Translations under genes and position numbers: made by a program
Assembly: GCF_019059575.1 (NCBI RefSeq)
Contig: NW_024882751.1
Location: 62,001 to 126,000 of the forward strand
Origin: Amphibalanus amphitrite
Taxonomy: Eukaryota; Arthropoda; Thecostraca; Balanomorpha; Balanidae
Length of the DNA stretch: 64,000 nt
Direction: 5' to 3'
Shown here: positions 61,101-64,000 of the stretch, piece after piece
Numbering within the stretch: the stretch's first letter is position 1
Layout: every line of letters begins with the position of its first letter
The notes under the pieces: model-generated
What the model was told of the DNA's origin: nothing
Database searches by the model: none
What the model saw: the letters and a program-made list of their open reading frames with translations, nothing else

Positions 61101-63075
61101 GCAGCGGTAAGTATGAGGGGAGGGTCTTCTAATTTGGCTAGTAGAGTGTGTGGGAAGGGTAGCTACCTGACCGATAAGGAAGGAGGGGGTGATTCGCTAC
61201 CTGTGTCTGGCTACCAAGGACCCCGCCGGCTACCTGTCTGGTGAAGCGGGGATGGATCTGCTATTTTACCTACTCAATAGCGAGAGAGGAACGAGGGAGC
61301 TGAGTAACCGACTGACAGACGCGTAACATTATATTACTGTGGATGACATTCATCAACTCTTGTTCATGTTTTACGTAGTAGCTTGCCGCAGTGTGTTTAC
61401 GTCAGCCGCCGTCCGAGCTAACGCCGACCTCTCTTTCGACATCTGTTTACCTGCGCGATGACCCATATTGATGACTTTTGTTGTTGAGCTCGATCTTAAT
61501 CTCTATGCTGGCATTTGCGTTCAGCTCTACGCTGACCTCCCCTTTAAAGGGACTATCCCACCTTCTAAAATGTTGTTAAAACCAGTTAAATTGTGCCCGA
61601 CTTTATAGATTGGATGACCAGGAACACGTTCCTGGCATTTATTTTTCATTAAACATCTTAGGCTTCCCATATTCCAAACACAAACTTTCAAATATGTGAC
61701 GTCACAGCCCAAAATTACCTCCTTCCCCAGGCCACATTACTGTCATAAAGCTGATTCTTTTTACTCTGTAGGCACCACAACAAAGTTCAGACCAAGTTTT
61801 AAGCGATTTTTCAACGAACAAACCCAGTAAAAAAAAAAACAGTAAAACGCCTTTTGGGCGAAGAACGAGCGAGCGAGATAGTGAGCCCTGCACGTGCGGA
61901 AGGGCGAGAGGGTGCTTCCAACGGGCTTGCGAAAGCACCCTTCTAACTGGTCGCTAGCGGTGTGCCAAATTTGAATGCAATCGGCCCAGCCGTTCCTGAG
62001 ATCTGGAAGCGGCTTTCTGCACGTGCGCACGTGCAAACGGGGTCCAAAATGACTTTTGCACGGCACCCTACTAACTGGTCCCCAACCGTGTACCAAATTT
62101 GAGCGCAATCGGCCCAGCCGTTCTCGAGATCTGGAAACGCCCCCTGCACGTGCGCACGTGCAGTAGCACCCTAACCGCAACACATGGGAATGCATTGCCT
62201 GGTGGGTGCCTACCTGTATACCAAGTTTCAGCGAAATCGCCCCAGTAATTACCGAGTTACTGAAATGGGAACAAATTTGGCACCTCTTATTGTTGTATTT
62301 TGCACGTGCACTGGGGGTGACCCACATGCATCGAGAGTATCCTATTTTGGGTAGAAGGGATGCTGCTACCCTATAAAAATTACCGCAAGTCAATCGCCCA
62401 AGCGGCTGCTGAGATATGCGCCTCTCAAAATCACTACTTTTGCAAAACAGCTTGAACACCCTTGACTTTTCACGTGGCACGTGCCACGACGGTCACTGAG
62501 ATGTATCAAAAGTAGTCAATTACGGGGTAGAAGGGATGGGGCTACCCAACAAAAAAGACCGCAGGCCAATCGGTCCAGCGGTTGCTGAGATATAAGCCTC
62601 TCAAAAGCGTTACAGGCCGGGCCGGGCCGGGCCGGGCCGGGCCGGGCCGCTCATACTGAGATTTTTCCGTTATATTGAAAAGACTCACTTCGCTCGCTGC
62701 GCTCGCTCGCTCGTAATCAGAATGACTAAACGAGGTGACGTCACACTAACGGTCGCTCCATGTTGAAGATAGGGCCTTGTACAAGGCCCATTTTCAAATG
62801 AAGGGAACGAATTTCTTCAACACCAAGAGGCCGCGGGGGTTGCAACCTAGATAAATAGTGGTTTCTGAACCTCGCCGCAAACTTGGCTATCTCAACTCAA
62901 ACCCCATGTTAAAGGTGGGATAGTCCCTTTAACCTCTGTTTTCACCTCCGGTCCTCAGGCCAGCCGCCGATGCGTACCCTGTGGGCGGGCACCAACAGCG
63001 GCGCCATCTACGTGTACGCCGTCCACTGCGCCGCCGGAGAGAAGCGCAACACCACACCTGTCACCTGGCAGCCCG
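7090..63075 (+). CDS. l(2)gl: Lethal(2) giant larvae homologue (Lgl/LLGL), 3' partial
   Basis: Cortical polarity protein of the Scribble-Dlg-Lgl module: it restrains aPKC/Par6 and binds myosin II and syntaxins at the basolateral cortex. Coding exons: 7090-7170, 23339-23436, 45868-45952, 48335-48444, 48913-49056, 49964-50141, 51881-52074, 52442-52608, 52937-53157, 53633-53763, 54219-54465, 54850-55011, 55623-55725, 55945-56143, (optional 56839-60336), 60837-60970, 62959-63075. Every junction has AG/GT and matching phase. Family marks: MFKFMHKK start, [76 protein letters not shown] and the aPKC-target polybasic segment [19 protein letters not shown] near residues 654-672 (serines 655, 659, 663, within one of Drosophila 656/660/664). 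Visible protein is about 790 residues without the optional exon; the family is roughly 1050-1160, so the C-terminal quarter is off the right edge. Confidence 0.93.
7171..11325 (+). other. Intron 2 of l(2)gl, first part
   Basis: No gene supported. Contents: degenerate repeats of tgatccctgctgatccc near 7390-7600; a CTGCAG-rich GC block near 8829-8912 preceded by CACGTG-like sites at about 8700-8735; a (GTCAT)n tract at 10214-10236; a pyrimidine-rich stretch at about 10810-10985. Confidence 0.5.
11326..11712 (+). CDS. Candidate alternative first exon of l(2)gl (Ser/Pro/Thr-rich)
   Basis: ATG at 11326 opens 129 codons ending in a strong donor, atcaag|gtgagt, in phase 0, the same phase as the canonical start exon. 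Spliced to 23339 it would give a new N-terminus rich in S, P and T (many S-P-T and T-P-S units), ending in a basic [16 protein letters not shown], joined to TAQHGFP. The same bases form a degenerate repeat in places (cctagcccratc), so the open frame could be accidental. No conserved domain recognised. No transcript evidence available here. Confidence 0.3.
11926..12224. mobile_element. Dimeric hAT-like MITE with degenerate GGAGTC repeats
   Basis: Element 11934-12216 begins CAGGGCTGCGGAGTCG and ends with its reverse complement CGACTCCGCAGCCCTG. It is flanked by 8-bp direct repeats gtctgtgc (11926-11933) and gtctgggc (12217-12224), one mismatch. The 5' CAGGG and 8-bp duplication are hAT hallmarks. 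An internal copy of the right terminus ends at 12073, followed by another left-like terminus, so two units lie in tandem. The interior is mostly (GGAGTC)n. No coding capacity. Confidence 0.7.
12225..13891 (+). other. Intron 2 of l(2)gl, middle
   Basis: No gene supported. A C-tract lies near 12534-12547. At 13480-13720 a CCG/GCC-rich block gives a long open frame of Arg/Pro/Ala that I regard as a composition artefact. Confidence 0.5.
13892..14954. mobile_element. Non-autonomous hAT-like element with perfect 8-bp target duplication
   Basis: Element 13900-14946 (1047 bp) starts CAGGCATCGGTAGGATTG and ends with ATTTTACCGATGCCTG. Both sides carry the identical 8-bp repeat gttctggg (13892-13899 and 14947-14954). 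Subterminal regions on both ends are packed with ggattgc/gcaatcc motifs in both orientations, as is common for hAT transposase-binding sites. The interior is AT-rich and has no recognisable transposase, so it depends on another copy for movement. Confidence 0.85.
14955..16591 (+). other. Intron 2 of l(2)gl, sequence between element and CRE-like cluster
   Basis: No gene supported. A TTGTGCAATGTGCATC segment at about 15035 repeats one inside the preceding element (about 14136). CACGTGAC sites occur near 15980 and 16012. Confidence 0.5.
16592..16693. promoter_or_regulatory. Cluster of four TGACGTCA-type (CRE/ATF) sites
   Basis: TGACGTCA at 16592-16599, 16662-16669 and 16686-16693, and TGACGTCG at 16638-16645, all within 102 bp, about 300 bp upstream of a CpG-rich block. 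TGACGTCA is the full palindromic CREB/ATF site. Function is inferred from clustering and position only. Confidence 0.4.
16980..18180 (+). promoter_or_regulatory. CpG-rich block, candidate alternative l(2)gl promoter
   Basis: Markedly CpG-rich sequence with GC-box-like runs (cgcccccgcccccgcccccg near 18060, gggcgggggcgggggcgg near 17075) inside the long intron. It contains long open frames on both strands, which I read as low stop-codon density in GC-rich DNA. A donor-like gaccg|gtgagg follows 18174. It may drive transcripts using the exon at 19274. Confidence 0.4.
18181..19273 (+). other. Region between CpG block and candidate exon 19274
   Basis: G/T-rich, no coding potential recognised. Could be a 5' UTR or intron of the alternative transcript; the sequence alone does not decide. 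Confidence 0.35.
19274..19366 (+). CDS. Candidate alternative first exon of l(2)gl (31 codons)
   Basis: ATG at 19274, 31 codons, starting [20 protein letters not shown] and ending RCHL, then donor cacttg|gtaaga in phase 0, compatible with the exon at 23339. The composition (basic patch, then acidic IETIEEFDP) looks protein-like, not repeat-like. The frame is open upstream to about 19217 without an ATG. No family recognised. It would replace the MFKFMHKK N-terminus. Transcription is inferred from position below the CpG block. Confidence 0.4.
19367..23338 (+). other. Intron 2 of l(2)gl, last part
   Basis: No gene supported. A degenerate tandem array of acatgtggcg/tcgtacgcac-type units lies at about 20205-20410, and a G-run near 20915. 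The acceptor before the next exon is ccgtttttctctttgcag. Confidence 0.5.
23339..23436 (+). CDS. l(2)gl: l(2)gl coding exon 2 (first WD40 blade)
   Basis: Begins [17 protein letters not shown] and ends GTKSGAIN plus two bases of Val. The HGFP...ALAYDP stretch is a signature of Lgl and tomosyn proteins. Donor gt|gtatcc after 23436, phase 2. This phase is required by the next exon. Confidence 0.92.
23660..23732 (-). tRNA. tRNA-Arg (anticodon ACG)
   Basis: 73-nt gene on the minus strand. Acceptor stem GGTCCTG/CAGGATC (one G-U pair), discriminator G; A box TGGCGCAATGG; anticodon stem TCTGA/TCAGA around loop CTACGGA (anticodon ACG); B box GGTTCGAATCC; T stem CCAGG/CCTGG. The body from base 8 is nearly identical to animal tRNA-Arg(ACG) as I recall it. 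No intron. A TTTT terminator follows the 3' end on the minus strand (aaaa in 23651-23656). It lies antisense in l(2)gl intron 3, about 220 bp past the exon. Confidence 0.97.
23733..28080 (+). other. Intron 3 of l(2)gl, first part
   Basis: No gene supported. Contents: a ggtggatggtagatgg-type minisatellite (24873-24938); a CCG/CGC-rich stretch near 26555-26580; an AT-rich block with octamer and homeodomain-type sites (27190-27450); TGACGTCA sites at about 27760 and 27812. Confidence 0.5.
28081..28556. mobile_element. TTAA-flanked inverted-repeat element, short member
   Basis: Left end TTAA|AGGGACCCTTCCACCTT, right end AAGGTGGGAGGGTCCCT|TTAA. The inverted repeats are about 18 bp with small differences. 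The palindromic TTTAAA flank leaves TTAA or TA as possible target site. A second member of the family lies at 61544-62932 and shares the subterminal ttggctatctcaactcaaa. An inner hairpin (attcagaggggt...acccctctgaat) lies at 28372-28410. No coding capacity. Confidence 0.75.
28557..33328 (+). other. Intron 3 of l(2)gl, second part
   Basis: No gene supported. Contents: a G-run near 29007-29020; homeodomain-type sites (ctaattac, gtaattag) at 29150-29185; a (GACA)n tract at 29301-29324; a C-run near 29851-29865. Confidence 0.5.
33329..35095. mobile_element. hAT-like element, 1.75 kb, perfect 8-bp target duplication
   Basis: Element 33337-35087 starts TAGAGTTGCAAAGTTTTCCC and ends GGGAAATTTTGCAACTCTA, flanked by identical 8-bp repeats atagatat (33329-33336, 35088-35095). 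Both subterminal regions hold repeated taccggcatgc-type motifs. The interior is AT-rich and differs sharply from the surrounding intron. A 122-codon open frame exists on the minus strand (33518-33886), but I see no hAT transposase motifs, so this looks like a non-autonomous derivative. Confidence 0.88.
35096..45867 (+). other. Intron 3 of l(2)gl, last part
   Basis: No gene supported. Contents: a C-run near 35377-35391; a ctaccgccactacc-type repeat at about 35655-35745; a degenerate tandem duplication at 38426-38625; a GGAAT-type tract at 39340-39410; degenerate ggcagctgttgg repeats at 39720-39935; a C-run near 40556-40567; a CpG-rich patch at about 41930-42110; a (CTGT)n tract at 43341-43378. 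The acceptor of the next exon is ctcttatacag. Confidence 0.5.
45868..45952 (+). CDS. l(2)gl: l(2)gl coding exon 3
   Basis: Completes a Val codon, then [20 protein letters not shown] and IIFLPNQ, matching the Lgl segment GAPGVEF. Acceptor tatacag, donor gtgaga, ends phase 0. It lies 22.4 kb after the previous exon. Confidence 0.92.
45953..48334 (+). other. Intron 4 of l(2)gl
   Basis: No gene supported. Long C-tracts lie at about 47311-47326 and 48055-48067, with CpG-rich sequence (47940-48320) before the next exon. Confidence 0.5.
48335..48444 (+). CDS. l(2)gl: l(2)gl coding exon 4
   Basis: [18 protein letters not shown] followed by [18 protein letters not shown]: a WD40 blade ending in the typical LHLW. 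Acceptor cccggcag, donor aa|gtgagt, phase 2. A run of about 18 C lies 16 bp into the intron. Confidence 0.92.
48913..49056 (+). CDS. l(2)gl: l(2)gl coding exon 5
   Basis: [20 protein letters not shown] then [20 protein letters not shown] and YQDVVMQ. It matches the Lgl/tomosyn segment with [11 protein letters not shown]. Acceptor tttctgcag, donor aa|gtgaga, phase 2. Confidence 0.93.
49057..49963 (+). other. Intron 6 of l(2)gl
   Basis: No gene or element recognised; the 3' half is pyrimidine-rich. Confidence 0.5.
49964..50141 (+). CDS. l(2)gl: l(2)gl coding exon 6, with two in-frame donors
   Basis: [20 protein letters not shown] then [20 protein letters not shown], the Lgl ILIGY...GL.V.WD blade. 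Two donors end it in phase 0: cgt|gtaggt after 50102 and cag|gtacgg after 50141. The extra 39 bp (13 codons, [13 protein letters not shown]) repeats the preceding [12 protein letters not shown] at DNA level. The short form joined to TYVCNQSLE looks more like other Lgl proteins. Confidence 0.88.
50142..51880 (+). other. Intron 7 of l(2)gl
   Basis: No gene supported. CpG-rich sequence (50155-50220, 50925-51080) and a degenerate tandem array of cctacccttacggacggtgtaact-type units at about 51695-51875, directly before the acceptor of the next exon. Confidence 0.5.
51695..51875. repeat. Degenerate tandem repeat before exon 7 acceptor
   Basis: Four to five imperfect units of about 35-50 bp around a ccctaccctta(c/g)g(a/g)ac core followed by (g)gtgtaactgtt. 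The last unit merges into the polypyrimidine tract of the acceptor at 51880. Confidence 0.6.
51881..52074 (+). CDS. l(2)gl: l(2)gl coding exon 7
   Basis: [20 protein letters not shown], then [15 protein letters not shown], then [18 protein letters not shown]. The HNDGS..W and YGPFPCK..T signatures are specific to Lgl and tomosyn. Donor cag|gtcagt, phase 2. Confidence 0.94.
52442..52608 (+). CDS. l(2)gl: l(2)gl coding exon 8
   Basis: [20 protein letters not shown] then [28 protein letters not shown] is an Lgl/tomosyn hallmark. Acceptor ccggacag, donor g|gtgggt, phase 1. Confidence 0.94.
52937..53157 (+). CDS. l(2)gl: l(2)gl coding exon 9
   Basis: [20 protein letters not shown] then [27 protein letters not shown]....WP...LPYL.SLH.SAIT is the LLGL domain signature. 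Ends [15 protein letters not shown] in phase 0 with donor aag|gtgaga. The exon's 3' end is duplicated downstream (53222-53288). Confidence 0.93.
53098..53335 (+). repeat. Tandem duplication of exon 9 3' end including donor
   Basis: Exon end plus donor (53098-53163) recurs at 53222-53288 with about 90% identity by eye, and a short third copy (agccggcgattcagaaggt) lies at about 53310-53332. The spacers are (CAGAGA)n microsatellite. The copy donor at 53282 is in a different phase from the authentic one. Confidence 0.85.
53633..53763 (+). CDS. l(2)gl: l(2)gl coding exon 10
   Basis: [12 protein letters not shown] then [19 protein letters not shown] and LRLIYR. W.I.GG and [12 protein letters not shown] are conserved in the family. 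Donor cag|gtcaga, phase 2. Confidence 0.94.
53853..54024. repeat. (CACT)n microsatellite, two blocks
   Basis: Nearly pure CACT repeats at 53853-53921 and 53949-54024, split by a short unique stretch, inside l(2)gl intron 11. The open frame of Thr-His-Ser-Leu units across it is a repeat artefact. Confidence 0.97.
54219..54465 (+). CDS. l(2)gl: l(2)gl coding exon 11
   Basis: [11 protein letters not shown], a charged linker, then [20 protein letters not shown] and [20 protein letters not shown], ending VVWRL...[20 protein letters not shown] is highly conserved in Lgl. Ends phase 0, donor cag|gtgaga. Confidence 0.95.
54466..54849 (+). other. Intron 12 of l(2)gl
   Basis: Short intron without gene content; its 3' end carries a near-pure C-tract (about 54830-54845) directly before the acceptor cgcag. 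Confidence 0.6.
54850..55011 (+). CDS. l(2)gl: l(2)gl coding exon 12
   Basis: [20 protein letters not shown], then [20 protein letters not shown] and VSALSLQ; F.WKGHD.L..R and GFQP...VQ..PPA..TAL.L are family signatures. Phase 0, donor cag|gtaggt. Confidence 0.94.
54948..55271 (+). repeat. Tandem repeat copying exon 12 3' end and donor
   Basis: A unit of about 145 bp starts inside the exon (taccagcccagcag), covers the last 20 codons, the donor and about 84 bp of intron, and repeats from 55096; a third partial copy runs 55240-55271. The copy donor (ctccag|gtaggt, after 55156) is identical in sequence to the authentic one. Confidence 0.9.
55623..55725 (+). CDS. l(2)gl: l(2)gl coding exon 13
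   Basis: [20 protein letters not shown] then [14 protein letters not shown], matching WGL.A.GT.HG..LFD......V..KCTL.P. Donor g|gtacgt, phase 1. Confidence 0.95.
55945..56143 (+). CDS. l(2)gl: l(2)gl coding exon 14 with aPKC phosphorylation segment
   Basis: [13 protein letters not shown] then [19 protein letters not shown], almost identical to the Drosophila segment whose three serines are phosphorylated by aPKC to release Lgl from the membrane. The same basic residues bind phosphoinositides. Followed by a Pro/Ala-rich linker. Ends gg|gtgagt, phase 2. This exon is the splice partner of either 56839 or 60837. Confidence 0.96.
56144..56838 (+). other. Intron between exon 14 and the large optional exon
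   Basis: No gene content. It ends in a long pyrimidine-rich tract and acceptor gagatag at 56838. Confidence 0.55.
56839..60336 (+). CDS. l(2)gl: Large optional exon of l(2)gl, 1166 codons, low-complexity
   Basis: Continuous open frame with acceptor (pyrimidine tract then gatag|G) and donor acg|gtatgg. Entry and exit phases both equal 2, so exon 14 can splice into it or directly to 60837 without frameshift; its length is exactly 3 x 1166. No known domain. By codon: tandem ETLFxxDE motif (about 48-85); STI/STV repeat (210-243); Ser/Asp then Arg/Asp/Glu-rich stretch (307-357); two proline runs [11 protein letters not shown] (about 454) and [12 protein letters not shown] (about 513); a QLGTT/RLGT heptad-like repeat (810-853); basic end PRRRTR. 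If left unspliced the frame stops at 60380-60382, giving a truncated isoform. Its inclusion is inferred; the open frame and phase fit are seen. Confidence 0.6.
60337..60836 (+). other. Intron before exon 60837, with duplicated acceptor
   Basis: Holds a near copy of the downstream acceptor region: 60640-60710 (tctgtctcgcag|actctcgcc...gtgacggt) resembles 60790-60862 (tctgtccggcag|actctcccc...gtgacggt). Confidence 0.75.
60837..60970 (+). CDS. l(2)gl: l(2)gl coding exon following the aPKC segment
   Basis: [11 protein letters not shown], then [20 protein letters not shown] and [13 protein letters not shown]. It matches the Lgl segment ARPVERQIEARCADD..MVRCL.FA.T. Phase entry 2, exit 1, donor g|gtaagt. 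Confidence 0.95.
60927..61245 (+). repeat. Tandem repeat copying this exon's 3' end and donor
   Basis: Exon end plus donor (60927-60976) recurs at about 61063-61112 (136-bp spacing) with only a few differences, including gcagcg|gtaagt, and more weakly at about 61189-61245 (ctg|gtgaag). Intervening sequence also repeats (tatgaggggaggg, agctacctga). Confidence 0.88.
61246..61543 (+). other. Unique intron sequence before the TTAA element
   Basis: No feature recognised. Confidence 0.5.
61544..62932. mobile_element. TTAA-flanked inverted-repeat element, long member
   Basis: Left end TTAA|AGGGACTATCCCACCTT, right end AAGGTGGGATAGTCCCT|TTAA, a perfect 17-bp inverted repeat; core 61548-62928. Same family as 28081-28556. 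The interior holds about five diverged units of roughly 100-130 bp sharing caaatttga.tgcaatcggcc and cagccgttc.tgagat, several followed by gcacgtgcgcacgtgc palindromes. A 239-codon minus-strand frame (61761-62480) runs across these repeats; I see no transposase motif in it. A (GGGCC)n tract lies at 62615-62650. Confidence 0.82.
62959..63075 (+). CDS. l(2)gl: l(2)gl coding exon, last in window
   Basis: [20 protein letters not shown] then [18 protein letters not shown], matching the Lgl TLWAGTN.G....Y segment. Ends in phase 1 with donor g|gtgagc, which is also the first copy of a transposon target duplication. Confidence 0.94.
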
Positions 63076-63524
63076 GTGAGCGCAGTGCTGGAAATGAGGC
63101 CGCTTTCTGGTCCCGGCGTTTTATTCTCCGGGTGAGTTAGCCCCGTCTAACGCTTAGCCTTTCGGGACCCTCTCAGAGCCGCGGTTGTTTTCGCCGCTCG
63201 GCCCATTCGAGATGCAAAGTTGATAGTCGCACGAAGTTTATTTGGGGCCTCTGAATATACGACTTCGATATTAATCGATTCTACAAAACATTTTTCTTTC
63301 ATCTATATGCATACATTTAACAGTAACTCCAGACTAGACGGCTTTGGCTGGCACTAAATAAGCTTCGTGGGACTATCAACTTTGCATCTCGAGTGGGGCG
63401 AGCGGCGAAAACAACCGCGACCCTGAGTGGGTCCCGAAAGGCTAAACGCTGGACGGGATTAACCCGCGAGGAGAATAAAACGCCGGGACCAGAAAGCGGC
63501 CTCATTTCCAGCACTGGGTGAGCG
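63075..63524. mobile_element. Foldback hAT-like MITE inserted at the l(2)gl 5' splice site
   Basis: Element 63083-63516 (434 bp) starts CAGTGCTGGAAATGAGGCCG and ends with its reverse complement. The two arms (about 63083-63245 and 63350-63516) are inverted copies with few mismatches, separated by about 100 bp. Identical 8-bp repeats ggtgagcg (63075-63082, 63517-63524) flank it. No coding capacity. Confidence 0.93.
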
Positions 63525-64000
63525 AGGGTTGGGTGATTGAATGGGTGGGTGGGGGGGGGGGGGGGCAAGGGTGGGCGGGGCTGAGTCAGATCAGGGGGTC
63601 GCGTCCTGATGTTGTCGGTCAGTTAGCTCTTCTGTTATTTTGCGAGATGGTTTATTATAATACAAATCACATGCCTTGCTGTACTCGGACTTGTCCCACC
63701 GCTTGACACCGTATCATCTGTCCTGTCACTTGATACACCGTATGGCAGTAGCGGCGGAATACCTTCAATTAGGGGGGGGGGGGGCACTGCCGACTTTTGG
63801 TCTCATTCTTTCCATGCAACGTCCATAGGGCTAATGTTAAAATGGAAAAATCAAGGGGGCACGGGGCCGCGGTACCTCTCTCTCCCCCCCCCCCCTGTTC
63901 CGCCGCCTATGCCGTAGTACATGTCCCACCACATGGATTACTAAGTAACCCGCCCATGTCAGCTTTGTGACCCGCAGATTGATATGTCCCGCACTTGCGT
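63525..64000 (+). other. l(2)gl intron continuing past the right edge
   Basis: No exon recognised. G-runs lie near 63550-63564 and 63773-63783, and a C-run near 63886-63896. Confidence 0.5.
63746..63911. mobile_element. Possible small hAT-like MITE
   Basis: Ends CAGTAGCGGCGGAA and TTCCGCCGCCTATG form an imperfect inverted repeat; G-run and C-run lie inside the left and right ends. Flanking octamers ccgtatgg and ccgtagta agree at only five to six places, so a target duplication is doubtful. Confidence 0.4.

Noticed and set aside
61761-62480. 239-codon minus-strand open frame inside the long TTAA element
   Set aside because: It runs over diverged internal repeats, is Arg/Cys/Leu-rich in a repeat-driven way and shows no transposase motif.

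Overview
The window is nuclear DNA from an invertebrate animal, most likely an arthropod; a crustacean is my guess, and I cannot name the species. The evidence is spliced protein-coding genes with GT/AG introns, very long introns, a eukaryotic tRNA gene with internal A and B boxes, and several class II transposon relics. The recognised proteins look most like arthropod members of their families. There is nothing bacterial or viral in organisation.

Layout. Three genes lie head to tail on the + strand. (1) Bases 148-1629 hold the last three exons of a spatacsin (SPG11) orthologue, whose 5' part is off the left edge. (2) Bases 3703-5109 hold a TRMT10A-type tRNA (guanine-9) methyltransferase, with a poly(A) signal at 5296. 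(3) From about 5.85 kb to beyond the right edge runs an orthologue of lethal(2) giant larvae, l(2)gl/LLGL. I could place a likely noncoding first exon, the start-codon exon (7090-7170) and 15 further conserved coding exons up to 63075. All fit in phase and give about 790 codons, so roughly the last quarter of the protein lies outside. Two introns dominate: 7171-23338 (16.2 kb) and 23437-45867 (22.4 kb). A tRNA-Arg(ACG) gene sits antisense at the start of the second.

The l(2)gl locus holds the most interesting material. A 3498-bp open exon (56839-60336), symmetric in phase, sits between the exon carrying the aPKC-phosphorylated polybasic stretch and the next conserved exon; including it would add 1166 residues of low-complexity, proline- and acid-rich sequence. 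Two candidate alternative first exons (11326-11712 and 19274-19366) end in the same phase as the canonical one, and the second lies downstream of a CpG-rich block and a cluster of TGACGTCA sites. At least four exon-intron junctions lie in local tandem duplications that copy a splice site, one of which offers two in-frame donors 39 bp apart. A foldback hAT-like element has inserted exactly at the 5' splice site of the last visible exon, and its 8-bp target duplication copies the donor.

Mobile DNA: four elements with hAT hallmarks (8-bp target duplications, three of them perfect), two members of a TTAA-flanked inverted-repeat family, a possible SINE-like repeat with a (TTTTG)n tail, and many simple and degenerate tandem repeats. 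No CRISPR array, rRNA or intact transposase or reverse transcriptase gene was seen.
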